Assembly: GCA_958296065.1 (NCBI GenBank) | Contig: CATQHX010000025.1 | Coordinates: 163,360-227,359, forward strand | Reading direction: 5' to 3' | Source of the DNA: Vicinamibacterales bacterium | GTDB taxonomy: Bacteria > Acidobacteriota > Vicinamibacteria > Vicinamibacterales > UBA8438 | Length of the DNA: 64,000 nucleotides | Shown here: piece by piece, positions 43,259-51,633 of the stretch | Layout: the number at the start of each line of letters is the position of its first letter | Numbering within the stretch: the stretch's first letter is position 1 | Program-made: the position numbers and the translations under genes | The notes under the pieces: model-generated | The model's database searches: none | What the model was told of the DNA's origin: nothing | Seen by the model: only the letters and a program-made list of their open reading frames with translations

Positions 43259-45012
43259 GGCCTCGGTGTCGTCCCTTGCCCACCCGGTCGGCCGGCGACG
43301 TGAACGTAACGGTCCACAAGCACGCCGTGGTCCGGATTGTCCGGATCGTCAACGATGTTCCAGCGCCACAACTGGATCTCCACGCTCACCGGGCGCGGCG
43401 CATCGTCCTGAAGAAGTGCCGCGCGAAGGGACGCATCAAGGAACTTCCTGCATAGCGCCCTAGACTCCGCGCCCCCGAATGCACCGGTAATCACGCGCCG
43501 ATAGCGGCTGTCCGCGGTGGCTCCGATCCAGCGCTCGAAGGGCGCCCGGCCACTGGTTCCGTTCTCGTAGTGGGCGACGGCCCAGACGTACTCGATAGTC
43601 TCCATGCTCGCGTACGGAGCCGCGAACATCTTCATGGTCGTGAACGGGTAGAACTCGATGTGCGTGATCCACCACGATGCCAGGAACCCGGCTATGGCCA
43701 GCGAGGCGAGGGCGCCGCGTCGATGCACGCATTCGATGGGCGCCGCACCCACCAGGCGCGTCGGGGTCCCGACCCGCGGCGCCGCCTGCGCCGCTGCCCG
43801 GCGCGCCGCCAGCCGGCGTTCGACCGCCAGCCGCGCCGGACGCCAGTCGTAGAACACGGCCTGCAGCAGGATGAGATCGATGAAGAGGATGTTCTGCAGG
43901 AACAGGATCCCGATGTGGACCAGGACCATGGCGGCCGGCAGCCACAACCGCGCGCGTCGCGAGACGAGCACCAGCCCGAAGAGGAGTTCGGTGCCCAGGC
44001 CCATGACCGAGAGAAACAGAAAGAAGACGCTCGGCGCCTGCACCAGGGCGGGGGCCACGTCGAAGTCGAACTCCATCATGGCAAGACCGGTGTGCAGCAG
44101 GATGGAGCGCATGTTGTCCCACGCGATCCACTCCGGCCCCCCGTAGTAGAGCTTGCTGCATCCGGCCGCAACGTAGGGCACCGCCAGCACCGTCCACACT
44201 GCGTAGCGCGCCCAGCCGAAGACCGCCGCCGGCCGGTCCGCCTCCGGGACAGGATCGCCTCGCGCGATGCGCCGGAGCCGGTCAACCGACCATCCCTGGT
44301 CGCACGGCGTGAACGACAGCACGGCCAGCACGTAGATCGGGATCAGTCCGGTGTGGTAGAACCACGCGTACCCGCGAAAGATGCCCGCCATGACCAGGTA
44401 GCAGACCGCCGACGCGGGCACGACGAATCGCGTACCGAGGCCGATCACGCCGAGAAAGAGGAGCAACGCGGTGAAGTGCTCGAAAAGCCAGAGCGCCGTC
44501 GCGTTCGCGAGAAACTCGTCGAACCCGATCGGCAGCAGGTGGAGCAGGAACATCACGCCCCGTGGACGCATCATCTCGCGGGGCAGCAGGGCCGAGCTCG
44601 CCAGGTCCTCCCAGAGGGTCATCACCAGCAACGTGCCACAGGCCCAGGCGCGGATGGCGCCCAGCGCCCCGGGCGTCGCCGCACCGACCGCCCGCTCGAA
44701 GAAACGCGGGGAGCTCACCTGGCGCCGGAGCGGCCCGACGAACCAGATCCCCACGCACCAGAAGGCGCCCACCCACACCACGGTGCGCCAATAGGCGAGG
44801 TACTCCTCGAGCGGGTGGTCGGCGCGGCTCGCGAAGATCGCGTTCACCAGACCGATGCTGGCGTCGTCGTAGCCCGCCTTGATGAGCCCCGGCGCCCACC
44901 AGAGGGCCGCGAGCAACCAGGCGGCCAGCAGCCCGGCGGACAGACCCGTGCGCGTTGCGATCCGGAACCAGGAGAAGTGCTCCGGCAGGGGCGGGAGGGA
45001 TTCTCTGGCCAT
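43255..45012 (-). CDS. HTTM-like polytopic membrane protein
   Basis: The 585-residue protein has about ten helices and resembles the HTTM family (horizontally transferred transmembrane domain, related to vitamin K-dependent gamma-carboxylase). Typical segments are VWTVLAVPYVAAGCSKLYYG, GPEWIAWDNMRSILLHTGL and VLVHIGILFLQNILFIDLIL. A soluble C-terminal ~110 residues (YENGTSGRAPFERWIGA) follows. The function of bacterial HTTM proteins is mostly unknown. It shares its first base with the stop of a GT4 gene and its last four with the start of another, so it is embedded in a glycosyltransferase operon. Confidence 0.65.
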   Translation of the reverse strand: MARESLPPLPEHFSWFRIATRTGLSAGLLAAWLLAALWWAPGLIKAGYDDASIGLVNAIFASRADHPLEEYLAYWRTVVWVGAFWCVGIWFVGPLRRQVSSPRFFERAVGAATPGALGAIRAWACGTLLVMTLWEDLASSALLPREMMRPRGVMFLLHLLPIGFDEFLANATALWLFEHFTALLLFLGVIGLGTRFVVPASAVCYLVMAGIFRGYAWFYHTGLIPIYVLAVLSFTPCDQGWSVDRLRRIARGDPVPEADRPAAVFGWARYAVWTVLAVPYVAAGCSKLYYGGPEWIAWDNMRSILLHTGLAMMEFDFDVAPALVQAPSVFFLFLSVMGLGTELLFGLVLVSRRARLWLPAAMVLVHIGILFLQNILFIDLILLQAVFYDWRPARLAVERRLAARRAAAQAAPRVGTPTRLVGAAPIECVHRRGALASLAIAGFLASWWITHIEFYPFTTMKMFAAPYASMETIEYVWAVAHYENGTSGRAPFERWIGATADSRYRRVITGAFGGAESRALCRKFLDASLRAALLQDDAPRPVSVEIQLWRWNIVDDPDNPDHGVLVDRYVHVAGRPGGQGTTPRP

Positions 45013-46247
45013 CACACTCGGCCGGCTTGACCGACAGACGCCCGAGCACCCTTCCCGGCCGCAACCGCGGCGCGGCGGCGCCGCACGACCTCCTCCAGCA
45101 ATCGCTCGAGGCGTTCCGCTCGGCGAGCCCACGAATAACCCGCCGCGGCATCGAACGCTGCTCTAGCCATGCGATCGGCCGCCGCCGGGCCCGCCAACAC
45201 GGATTGCAGGGCCGCGGCCAGCGCTTCCGCATCCCCCGGCTTGAACAGACGGGCCGTGGCGCCATCCTGGAGCACCTCGCGGTGACACGGCAGATCGGAC
45301 GCGACGATCGGGCGTCCCGCAGCCATGTACTGGAACAGCTTCAGCGGCGACGCATAGCGTGTGTACGGCACGTCGAGCAGCGGGGCCACAGCCGCGTGGG
45401 CGTCGCGAAGCCGCTCCGGTACCTCGCGCGGGGACACGGGACCCGTGAAGTCGACCCGCTCGGTCAATCCGCGCGCCCTGACCAGCGCCTCCAGCCGCAC
45501 CCGGTCGGCCCGGTCGCGCGGGTGGCCTCCCACGACACGAAGCCTGACGTGCGGCAATCGCGTCAGCGCTTCGATCAGGACATCCACCCCGTTGTACTCA
45601 TAGAGGTGTCCCGCATACACGACGGTCGGCGAGCCAGCGCGCCCCACCGGCTCGAAGATCCTTGACGTACCGAGGCGTACGCCGCTCGGCGCGGTGATCA
45701 CATGCGCGCGCGGGCCGAATCGTGCCGCGAGCTCCTCGGCGATCACGCGCGTGATCGCCACATAACCGTCGGCACGCCGCCAGACCCGGCGCTCGCGATC
45801 GACGAGGCGACCCAGCGCACGCGGATGAACGGCCCGTCCGCCGGGCATGCGGCCGCGGAATTCGTCGCGCACCGGGTTGAAGCCGTGCGACTCGAACACC
45901 AGCGGCGGACGCCACCGCGCGGGACACCGGAGCACCGCGGCGGCCATGGCCAGCTCTCGGGTGAAAACGACATCCCATCGGCGCCGCTGCAGCAGACGGA
46001 ACAGGGCGTGCGTCCGGTACACCGTGCTCCGCGGCCTGAACACCCGCACGTAGTCGATATGCAGCCCCGGGGCCGGCGAGACCCCGTAGAAGCGAAAGGG
46101 ATCTCGCGCCTGCGCCGCGGCATCGGGCCGCACCAGCAGATGGACGGCGTGTCCCCGCGCGGCGAGCGCCGCACAGGTTTCCATCGTCTGAATGCCGTTG
46201 GCGCGCTCGTGGGGGAACGTACAGTTGGCAAGATACAGAATAGTCAC
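45012..46247 (-). CDS. GT4 family glycosyltransferase
   Basis: This 411-residue GT-B enzyme starts VTILYLANCTFPHERANGIQ (GTG), with a Gly/Asn loop for the acceptor. It has FTRELAMAAAVLRCP and YVAITRVIAEELAARFG between the domains, then the donor site VVYAGHLYEYNGVDVLIEA and SPLKLFQYMAAGRPIVASD. Its start overlaps the stop of the upstream GT-C-like gene by 4 bases (GTGA) and its stop overlaps the HTTM-like start, so these genes are translated together. Confidence 0.88.
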   Translation of the reverse strand: MTILYLANCTFPHERANGIQTMETCAALAARGHAVHLLVRPDAAAQARDPFRFYGVSPAPGLHIDYVRVFRPRSTVYRTHALFRLLQRRRWDVVFTRELAMAAAVLRCPARWRPPLVFESHGFNPVRDEFRGRMPGGRAVHPRALGRLVDRERRVWRRADGYVAITRVIAEELAARFGPRAHVITAPSGVRLGTSRIFEPVGRAGSPTVVYAGHLYEYNGVDVLIEALTRLPHVRLRVVGGHPRDRADRVRLEALVRARGLTERVDFTGPVSPREVPERLRDAHAAVAPLLDVPYTRYASPLKLFQYMAAGRPIVASDLPCHREVLQDGATARLFKPGDAEALAAALQSVLAGPAAADRMARAAFDAAAGYSWARRAERLERLLEEVVRRRRAAVAAGKGARASVGQAGRV

Positions 46248-47722
46248 GGCGCTGGCGGTTCCTCGTACCGATCCGGCGCATGGTAGAACGACGACCGGTC
46301 GAACAGGTACCGGTACATGACGGCGGGTACGACGCGCGGCACGACGACGAACGACCTGTAAATGTCCCGCACGGGGTCGAGGTGGCGTCGATCCATCATG
46401 CCGGAGCCGAACTGAATCAGCAACCCAAGGCTCCACCACGTGCAGAGGACGACAACCGCAGCGACCGCATTGCGTGCCGCTCGCTGCCGCGCCCCTGCCA
46501 GCGCGGCCGCGACCCCGATGACGAGAATGATCGTGGTTCCCACGAACCGGCGCTGGCCGAACGAGCCCGGCACCGCCCAACCCTCCACGCTCCCGGAGAT
46601 GTACACCTGCGCCGCGAACATCGCGAAGAGACAGACGCCGATCCGCAGCGCCCGCGCGGAGTCCAGACGCCACGCGCCGGTGGCCGCGAACCACCCGAGA
46701 CCCGCCAGCGCGACGACAGCCAGCGGCGTCCAGATGAACACGCCGTACTCGGGAGAGAGCAGAACCGACGCCGCGTACGGCGCGTGCCAGACCATCTTCC
46801 CCGCCACGACGGGGGAAGGCCCGATTCGGCCGTACAGCGTGATGTAGACCACGACCTGCGGCAGGTAGCAAACGAACGCCACCGCCGAGCCTGCCGCCAG
46901 CCGTGCCAGCAGGATGCGCGCGTGGCCGGACCGCCTCCGCCGGAGCGCCTCGCCCAGAGACCAGACGAAGTCGATCGCCGGCCCGACCACGAAGAACATG
47001 TCCTGCTCGCGCACCATCGCCATCAGGCCGGCGCAGGCACCGAGGGCCGTCAACCCTCTCAGCGACCAGTGCTCGCGAACGATCAGCCAGACGGTGACGA
47101 ACAGCGCCACGGCGAATGCCGAGCAGGCGTGCGAGAAACCAGGCGCGACGTAGGCGTAGAACAGCAACGGCGTGCCGATCCAGACGGCGAGACCGGCGAG
47201 ATGACCCTCGCCCAACAAACGCCGGGTGGAGAAGATCGAAAGGCAGATGGCGAGAAAGCCGTAGACCGCCGAGCCGTACGCAACCGCCGCCAGGTACGGC
47301 CCGGAATAACCGTCCACCGCCACCGGCGCTCCGAACGCACGCAGTAGTCGGGCAACGACGTCGGCGACCGCATAGAACGGGGACCAGAGGATGGCCGAGC
47401 CGATGGTCCCGAAGTTGTGGCGCAGCCCGGTCACCGTCTCTTCGACGAGAAACATCTCGTGGAAGCCGTCACCGACCAGCCCGATGCCGGAGTCGCGGGG
47501 GCGGGCGCCGGTGGCGATGCCGCGGTCGTAGAAGTAGCGGTACTCGTTGTCGAACGAAACGTCGCGATCGAACCAGAGCGACCGCAGATAGGCGAAGAAC
47601 TCGATCTCGTCGCCGGCGTGGAGACGCGTTGTAGCGAGAGGCAGCAGGACAGCAGCCAGCAGAACCAGTGCAACCCATCGCATGCGGGGGTCGCGCTGCC
47701 AACTCGACAAGGCGTACCGCAT
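46244..47722 (-). CDS. Polytopic GT-C-like membrane protein
   Basis: The 492-residue protein has 10-11 helices. The first periplasmic loop has GDEIEFFAYLRSLWFDRDVS and NEYRYFYD, then GTIGSAILWSPFY. The protein at 51634 has the matching GDAISYYAWLRSLAVDGDLHF and IGPAILWAPVF, so the two are paralogues of one GT-C-like family that also resembles 27657. The ATG at 47722 has TATACT 8 bases upstream. It heads the minus-strand operon 47722-39552. Confidence 0.65.
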   Translation of the reverse strand: MRYALSSWQRDPRMRWVALVLLAAVLLPLATTRLHAGDEIEFFAYLRSLWFDRDVSFDNEYRYFYDRGIATGARPRDSGIGLVGDGFHEMFLVEETVTGLRHNFGTIGSAILWSPFYAVADVVARLLRAFGAPVAVDGYSGPYLAAVAYGSAVYGFLAICLSIFSTRRLLGEGHLAGLAVWIGTPLLFYAYVAPGFSHACSAFAVALFVTVWLIVREHWSLRGLTALGACAGLMAMVREQDMFFVVGPAIDFVWSLGEALRRRRSGHARILLARLAAGSAVAFVCYLPQVVVYITLYGRIGPSPVVAGKMVWHAPYAASVLLSPEYGVFIWTPLAVVALAGLGWFAATGAWRLDSARALRIGVCLFAMFAAQVYISGSVEGWAVPGSFGQRRFVGTTIILVIGVAAALAGARQRAARNAVAAVVVLCTWWSLGLLIQFGSGMMDRRHLDPVRDIYRSFVVVPRVVPAVMYRYLFDRSSFYHAPDRYEEPPAP

Positions 47723-47730
47723 CGCGACGC

Positions 47731-47736
47731 AGTATA
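47731..47736 (-). promoter_or_regulatory. -10-like hexamer TATACT for the minus-strand glycosyltransferase operon
   Basis: TATACT (five of six consensus bases) on the minus strand ends 8 bases before the ATG at 47722, with no ribosome-binding site. It is paired with TACTCT at 47821 for the divergent gene. Confidence 0.5.
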
Positions 47737-47820
47737 GCGGACGCGTTTCGACGCAACCCCTCGGCCAGGACCAGCCGGGCGGGCGGCATGCCGCACCCGG
47801 CCATGCTCCGCCTGTCATGG

Positions 47821-47826
47821 TACTCT
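47821..47826 (+). promoter_or_regulatory. -10-like hexamer TACTCT for the plus-strand GT4 gene
   Basis: TACTCT lies 17 bases before the ATG at 47844, with a weak ribosome-binding site GGAAG in between. This supports 47844 over the earlier in-frame ATG at 47817. Confidence 0.35.
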
Positions 47827-47843
47827 CGCGTTCGGAAGATCCG

Positions 47844-48992
47844 ATGCGAGCCGACCATTCCGAAGCCGCCGACGTCTGTGTCGTTCTGGAGAACCTCCGT
47901 TGCGGCGGGGTGCAGCGCGTCATCACGACCGTGGCGGCGCTGCTGGCGCGGTCGAGCTACCGGGTCTGCATCATCACGCTTGCCGACGGCTCGGACGACT
48001 TCTTCGAACTGGCCCCGGCGGTACGACGCATCATCGTCCACAAGCCCCGGGTCCCGGGAGGCCCCTGGCACCGGCTGCTGGCCGACTGGCGGCGCATCGT
48101 CTCCATCCGGCGTGCCATCCGAGAAAGCGGGAGTCCGGTGGTGATGGCCACGAAGCCTACGATGCACCTGCTCGTAGTCTTCGCTTGCATCGGCCTGCCG
48201 GTGCGGGTGGTCATACGGGAGCCGGGACCGAGCGCCCTGCCGCTCGATCCCCAGAACCTGCTGCGGCGGCGCATCTACGGCTGCGCCGCCGTCGTGGCGG
48301 CGAACAGCCATCGCGCCATCCGCAACCTCGCTCCCTACATTCATCCCTCGAAGCTCGTGTACCTGCCCAATCCGCTGTTGATGGAGCCCCAGCCGCGGGA
48401 CGGCAACGCCCCGGCGCGCACGGTGCTCACGGTGGGCAGACTCCACGAGCAGAAGGGACACGACGTGCTGCTGCGGGCGTTCGCCCTGGTGCACCGCGAA
48501 TATCCGGACTGGCGCCTCCGGCTTGCGGGAGACGGTCCGCTCGCCGGCGAGCTGAAGACCCTCGCAGACCAGCTCGGAATCCAGGCGCACGTGGAGTGGC
48601 TCGGAGCCACCCGCGACGCGCAGGCGTGCTACGCCGCCGCGGACATCTTCGTGCTGGCATCGCGCTACGAAGGCACGCCCAATACTCTGCTGGAGGCCAT
48701 GGCCGCAGGCTTGGCCGTCGTCGTCAGCGATGCCGGGGGGGCCGAGTTGGTGACGCACGACGAGGACGGGTTGGTCACTCCGGTCGAGGACCACACCGCG
48801 CTGGCGGAAGCGTTGCTGACGCTGATCCGTGACGCCCGGCTGCGCGCCCGGCTGGGCGCCGCCGCGGCGCGGGCCGTCGAGCGCTTTCGTCCGGAACATG
48901 CCCTACCGGTCTGGAAGCGGGTCCTGGGACTGAATGCCGCTGGAGTGCAATCCCAACGTGCCCGTCGACTACCGAGCGGTCAGCATGCTTGA
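47844..48992 (+). CDS. GT4 family glycosyltransferase
   Basis: This 382-residue GT-B enzyme has VCVVLENLRCGGVQRVITTV at the N-terminus, the GGxxR pattern of many GT4 enzymes. TVGRLHEQKGHDVLLRAFAL is the donor-binding region and SRYEGTPNTLLEAMAAGLAV carries the EX7E motif. It starts a plus-strand unit running through fkbM, the ABC exporter and a further glycosyltransferase-type protein. The fkbM start at 48934 lies inside its 3' end. Confidence 0.9.
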   Translation: MRADHSEAADVCVVLENLRCGGVQRVITTVAALLARSSYRVCIITLADGSDDFFELAPAVRRIIVHKPRVPGGPWHRLLADWRRIVSIRRAIRESGSPVVMATKPTMHLLVVFACIGLPVRVVIREPGPSALPLDPQNLLRRRIYGCAAVVAANSHRAIRNLAPYIHPSKLVYLPNPLLMEPQPRDGNAPARTVLTVGRLHEQKGHDVLLRAFALVHREYPDWRLRLAGDGPLAGELKTLADQLGIQAHVEWLGATRDAQACYAAADIFVLASRYEGTPNTLLEAMAAGLAVVVSDAGGAELVTHDEDGLVTPVEDHTALAEALLTLIRDARLRARLGAAAARAVERFRPEHALPVWKRVLGLNAAGVQSQRARRLPSGQHA

Positions 48993-49788
48993 CGCGGACA
49001 CGCGACGTCGTATCCGGCGCTTTTCTGACGCCTTGGGGAACGGCAGCCCGAGCTATCTCTTCAGGCTCACCGCGATATTTCTGGGGTTCAGGTTGGACCT
49101 CCACAGAACCTGGAACCTGAAAACACATCAAGGTGGCATAACGCACGAATGGCAAATCAAGAGCCGCAAGGACATCCGGGCGCTCGAGGATGTCTTTATC
49201 GATCGCACGTACCTGTGGAGCCACCCTCTGGCACCTCGGACCATCTTCGACTGTGGCGCATACATCGGGGATAGCGCCGTTTACTTTAGTGACCAGTACC
49301 CGCATGCGGATATCCACGCGTTTGAGCCGCATCCCGAGATATATGAGATGCTGGTCGCAAACACTCGACAGATCGAGAATATCCACTGTCACCGGATGGC
49401 GATTGGCGGAACCGACGGCATACGAGCGCTCTTTCACGGTGGCAGCCGTCTCGGTTCGTCGTTACGACAGCGCGGCGACGCCCATCCGGACACCACAATG
49501 GTGCGGGTGGTCAGCCTGCCTACCGCCATGAAGCTTACTGGAACGACGACAATCGATCTGCTGAAGTTCGATATAGAAGGCGCAGAGCAAGAAATGTTCG
49601 CCAACCCGGACTTCATGAACTATGTCCAGAACGCAATCGGGGAAGTACACGAGGATCTAACTAATGCATATCTCCGGACAGGACTTCGTGGAACGGTTCA
49701 GCGTGTATCGAACAACGGTCAGCGTCCCAAACGAACGCCGATTCATGCTGACCGCTCGCAAGTCGCACTGACCCGCAGCGATCAATGA
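48934..49788 (+). CDS. FkbM family methyltransferase, frameshifted near 49660
   Basis: FkbM enzymes O-methylate sugars or other hydroxyls with SAM. The protein has the FkbM core FDCGAYIGDSAVYF (~residue 105), HAFEPHPEIYEML and the hallmark LLKFDIEGAE near residue 210, then GEVHEDL. Beyond that the reading frame gives a non-family tail. In the +1 frame from 49661 the DNA reads MHISGQDFVERFSVYR and on to RRFMLTARKSH with a stop at 49769-49771, the expected C-terminus. One extra A at about 49660 explains this. The gene looks less GC-biased than its neighbours. Starts at 48934 or 48985 are both possible. Confidence 0.8.
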   Translation: MPLECNPNVPVDYRAVSMLDADTRRRIRRFSDALGNGSPSYLFRLTAIFLGFRLDLHRTWNLKTHQGGITHEWQIKSRKDIRALEDVFIDRTYLWSHPLAPRTIFDCGAYIGDSAVYFSDQYPHADIHAFEPHPEIYEMLVANTRQIENIHCHRMAIGGTDGIRALFHGGSRLGSSLRQRGDAHPDTTMVRVVSLPTAMKLTGTTTIDLLKFDIEGAEQEMFANPDFMNYVQNAIGEVHEDLTNAYLRTGLRGTVQRVSNNGQRPKRTPIHADRSQVALTRSDQ

Positions 49789-51596
49789 CGACTCACAGCG
49801 GTTCTTCGCCCGATTCGACGGCTGGCGCCTGGGTCGCGATCCGCGCTGCCGTCGGGTTGCTCCTGCGCCGCGAGCGCGTCGAGGCTGTGGCCCTGGGTAT
49901 CGCGATCGCCGCCGTGGAGATCTTCCAGATCGCCTCGGTCGCCCTGGTGCTGCCGGCCGTCTCGGTGATCGTCGATCCGACCCTCATCGACTCGGACAAC
50001 CGCCTGGGCGCGATTCACCGGCTGCTCGGCGCACCATCCGTCGGGGCGTTCGTTTTCACCCTGACCGGCGCGGCGGTGGCCGGGCTCGTGGTCGGACATC
50101 TCGGCGCCTTTGCGACCAAGGTCTGGAACGAGCGGCTGGCCGCGCGCCTGGCGTCCCGCATCTCGCGGCGGGTAATGGCGGACTTCATGCACGCGCCGTA
50201 CTCGTGGTTCCTGAATCGCAACGCCACGGCGCTGACCCGCGTGGTCAACGAAGAGGCCAGCGCCTGGGCGCGGGACCTCATCGGCGCCGGCCTGCGCATG
50301 GCCTCGGCGCTGCTCGCCGCGCTCCTGGCGGCGGCGCTGGTCGTCGCCGTGGCGCCGCTCGGCGGGCTGACCATGATCCTGTTGTTCGTGGTGCTCGCGG
50401 CGCTGGCGGCGCGGACCATCGGCCGTCCGGTCATGCGGTGGAGCGCCGCCGGGCGCAAGGCGAGCCGGGACGCCTACGTCGTGGCGCACCAGATGCTCGC
50501 CGGCATCAAGGACGTGCAGGCCGGCCAGGGTCAGGCGCACTTCCTCGACATCTTCGACGAAGCCGCCGCACGCCGGGCGCAGGCGCGCGCCACCGCGGCC
50601 ATCTACAGCCACCTGCCGCCGGAAGCAATCTCCTTGACCGTGCAGGCCGGACTGCTGGTCGTGATGATCGCGCTCTGGACTGCGGGAGCGCGCGGCGGCG
50701 AGATCGCGGCGCAGATGGCGGTCGTGGTCCTGGCCGCGGTTCGGATCACCCCGGCCATGATTCGCTTTCAGAAGGAGGGCACCCGCGCCCTCCAGATCCT
50801 GCCGCTGGTGAGCGGCATGATCGAGGTCGCCCGCTCGGCGCGCCGTTCCCGGCAGGCGGCGGCCTCGAACCATCAACGCGCGGCTGCTCCGGCAAACTGG
50901 CGCGCGATCGCGTTCGAGCGCGTCTCGTTCCAGTACCCGGGCGGACGGTCGCCGGCGTTGCGCGAGGCTACGTTCTCGATACCGCGCGGCAGCGTGGTAG
51001 GGCTGGTGGGCCCCTCCGGCGCGGGAAAGAGCACCTGCATCGACATTCTGACGGGTCTGCTGCAACCGAGCGCGGGCGCGGTCGTCCTGGATCGGACGTC
51101 GCTGGCCGACATCGATCAGGACGCATGGCGCGAGCGCATCGGCTACGTGCCGCAGGATCCCTATCTGACCGAGGACTCCATCACGGCCAACGTCGCCTTC
51201 GGACTCGAGGTCGACGCGTCGCGTGTGGCAGAAGCACTTGAAGGCGCCTGTCTGACCGCGTTCGTCGACGACCTGCCCCACGGCATCGAGACACCGTTGG
51301 GCGACCGGGGACGGCGGATCTCGGGCGGCCAGCGGCAGCGAATCGCCATTGCCCGGGCACTCTACCGGCAACCGCAGCTCCTCATATTGGACGAGGCGAC
51401 GTCCGCGCTGGATGCCCAGACCGAGCGGGCCGTCATCGAGACCATCGAGCGGCTCAAGGGGTCGGTGACGGTCTTCGTCGTGAGCCACCGACTCTCGACG
51501 CTGGCGGCCTGCGACCGCATCGTCGAGCTCGACAACGGGCGTGTCGCGGAGGACCGACCGGCCACGCCGGAGATCGGCGCCGCCGGGCACGCATGA
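49785..51596 (+). CDS. ABC transporter, fused permease and ATPase (flippase/exporter type)
   Basis: The 603-residue protein is a half-transporter of the MsbA/PglK type that probably flips or exports a lipid-linked glycan. A six-helix membrane domain (~1-330) is followed by an ATPase domain with Walker A GPSGAGKST (~409-417), Q-loop YVPQDPYLTEDS, signature ISGGQRQRIAIARAL (~512) and Walker B LLILDEATSALD (~533), then the H-loop VVSHRLSTL. It overlaps the frame-0 end of fkbM by 4 bases; if the fkbM frame is repaired the gap is 13 bases. Confidence 0.92.
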   Translation: MTTHSGSSPDSTAGAWVAIRAAVGLLLRRERVEAVALGIAIAAVEIFQIASVALVLPAVSVIVDPTLIDSDNRLGAIHRLLGAPSVGAFVFTLTGAAVAGLVVGHLGAFATKVWNERLAARLASRISRRVMADFMHAPYSWFLNRNATALTRVVNEEASAWARDLIGAGLRMASALLAALLAAALVVAVAPLGGLTMILLFVVLAALAARTIGRPVMRWSAAGRKASRDAYVVAHQMLAGIKDVQAGQGQAHFLDIFDEAAARRAQARATAAIYSHLPPEAISLTVQAGLLVVMIALWTAGARGGEIAAQMAVVVLAAVRITPAMIRFQKEGTRALQILPLVSGMIEVARSARRSRQAAASNHQRAAAPANWRAIAFERVSFQYPGGRSPALREATFSIPRGSVVGLVGPSGAGKSTCIDILTGLLQPSAGAVVLDRTSLADIDQDAWRERIGYVPQDPYLTEDSITANVAFGLEVDASRVAEALEGACLTAFVDDLPHGIETPLGDRGRRISGGQRQRIAIARALYRQPQLLILDEATSALDAQTERAVIETIERLKGSVTVFVVSHRLSTLAACDRIVELDNGRVAEDRPATPEIGAAGHA

Positions 51597-51621
51597 GCCG
51601 GGCGCGGCCTGTTCGTTCCGC

Positions 51622-51627
51622 TAGACT
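51622..51627 (+). promoter_or_regulatory. -10-like hexamer TAGACT
   Basis: TAGACT ends 6 bases before the GTG at 51634, with no ribosome-binding site. The spacing fits a leaderless transcript starting at the GTG. Confidence 0.4.
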
Positions 51628-51633
51628 CTCCGC

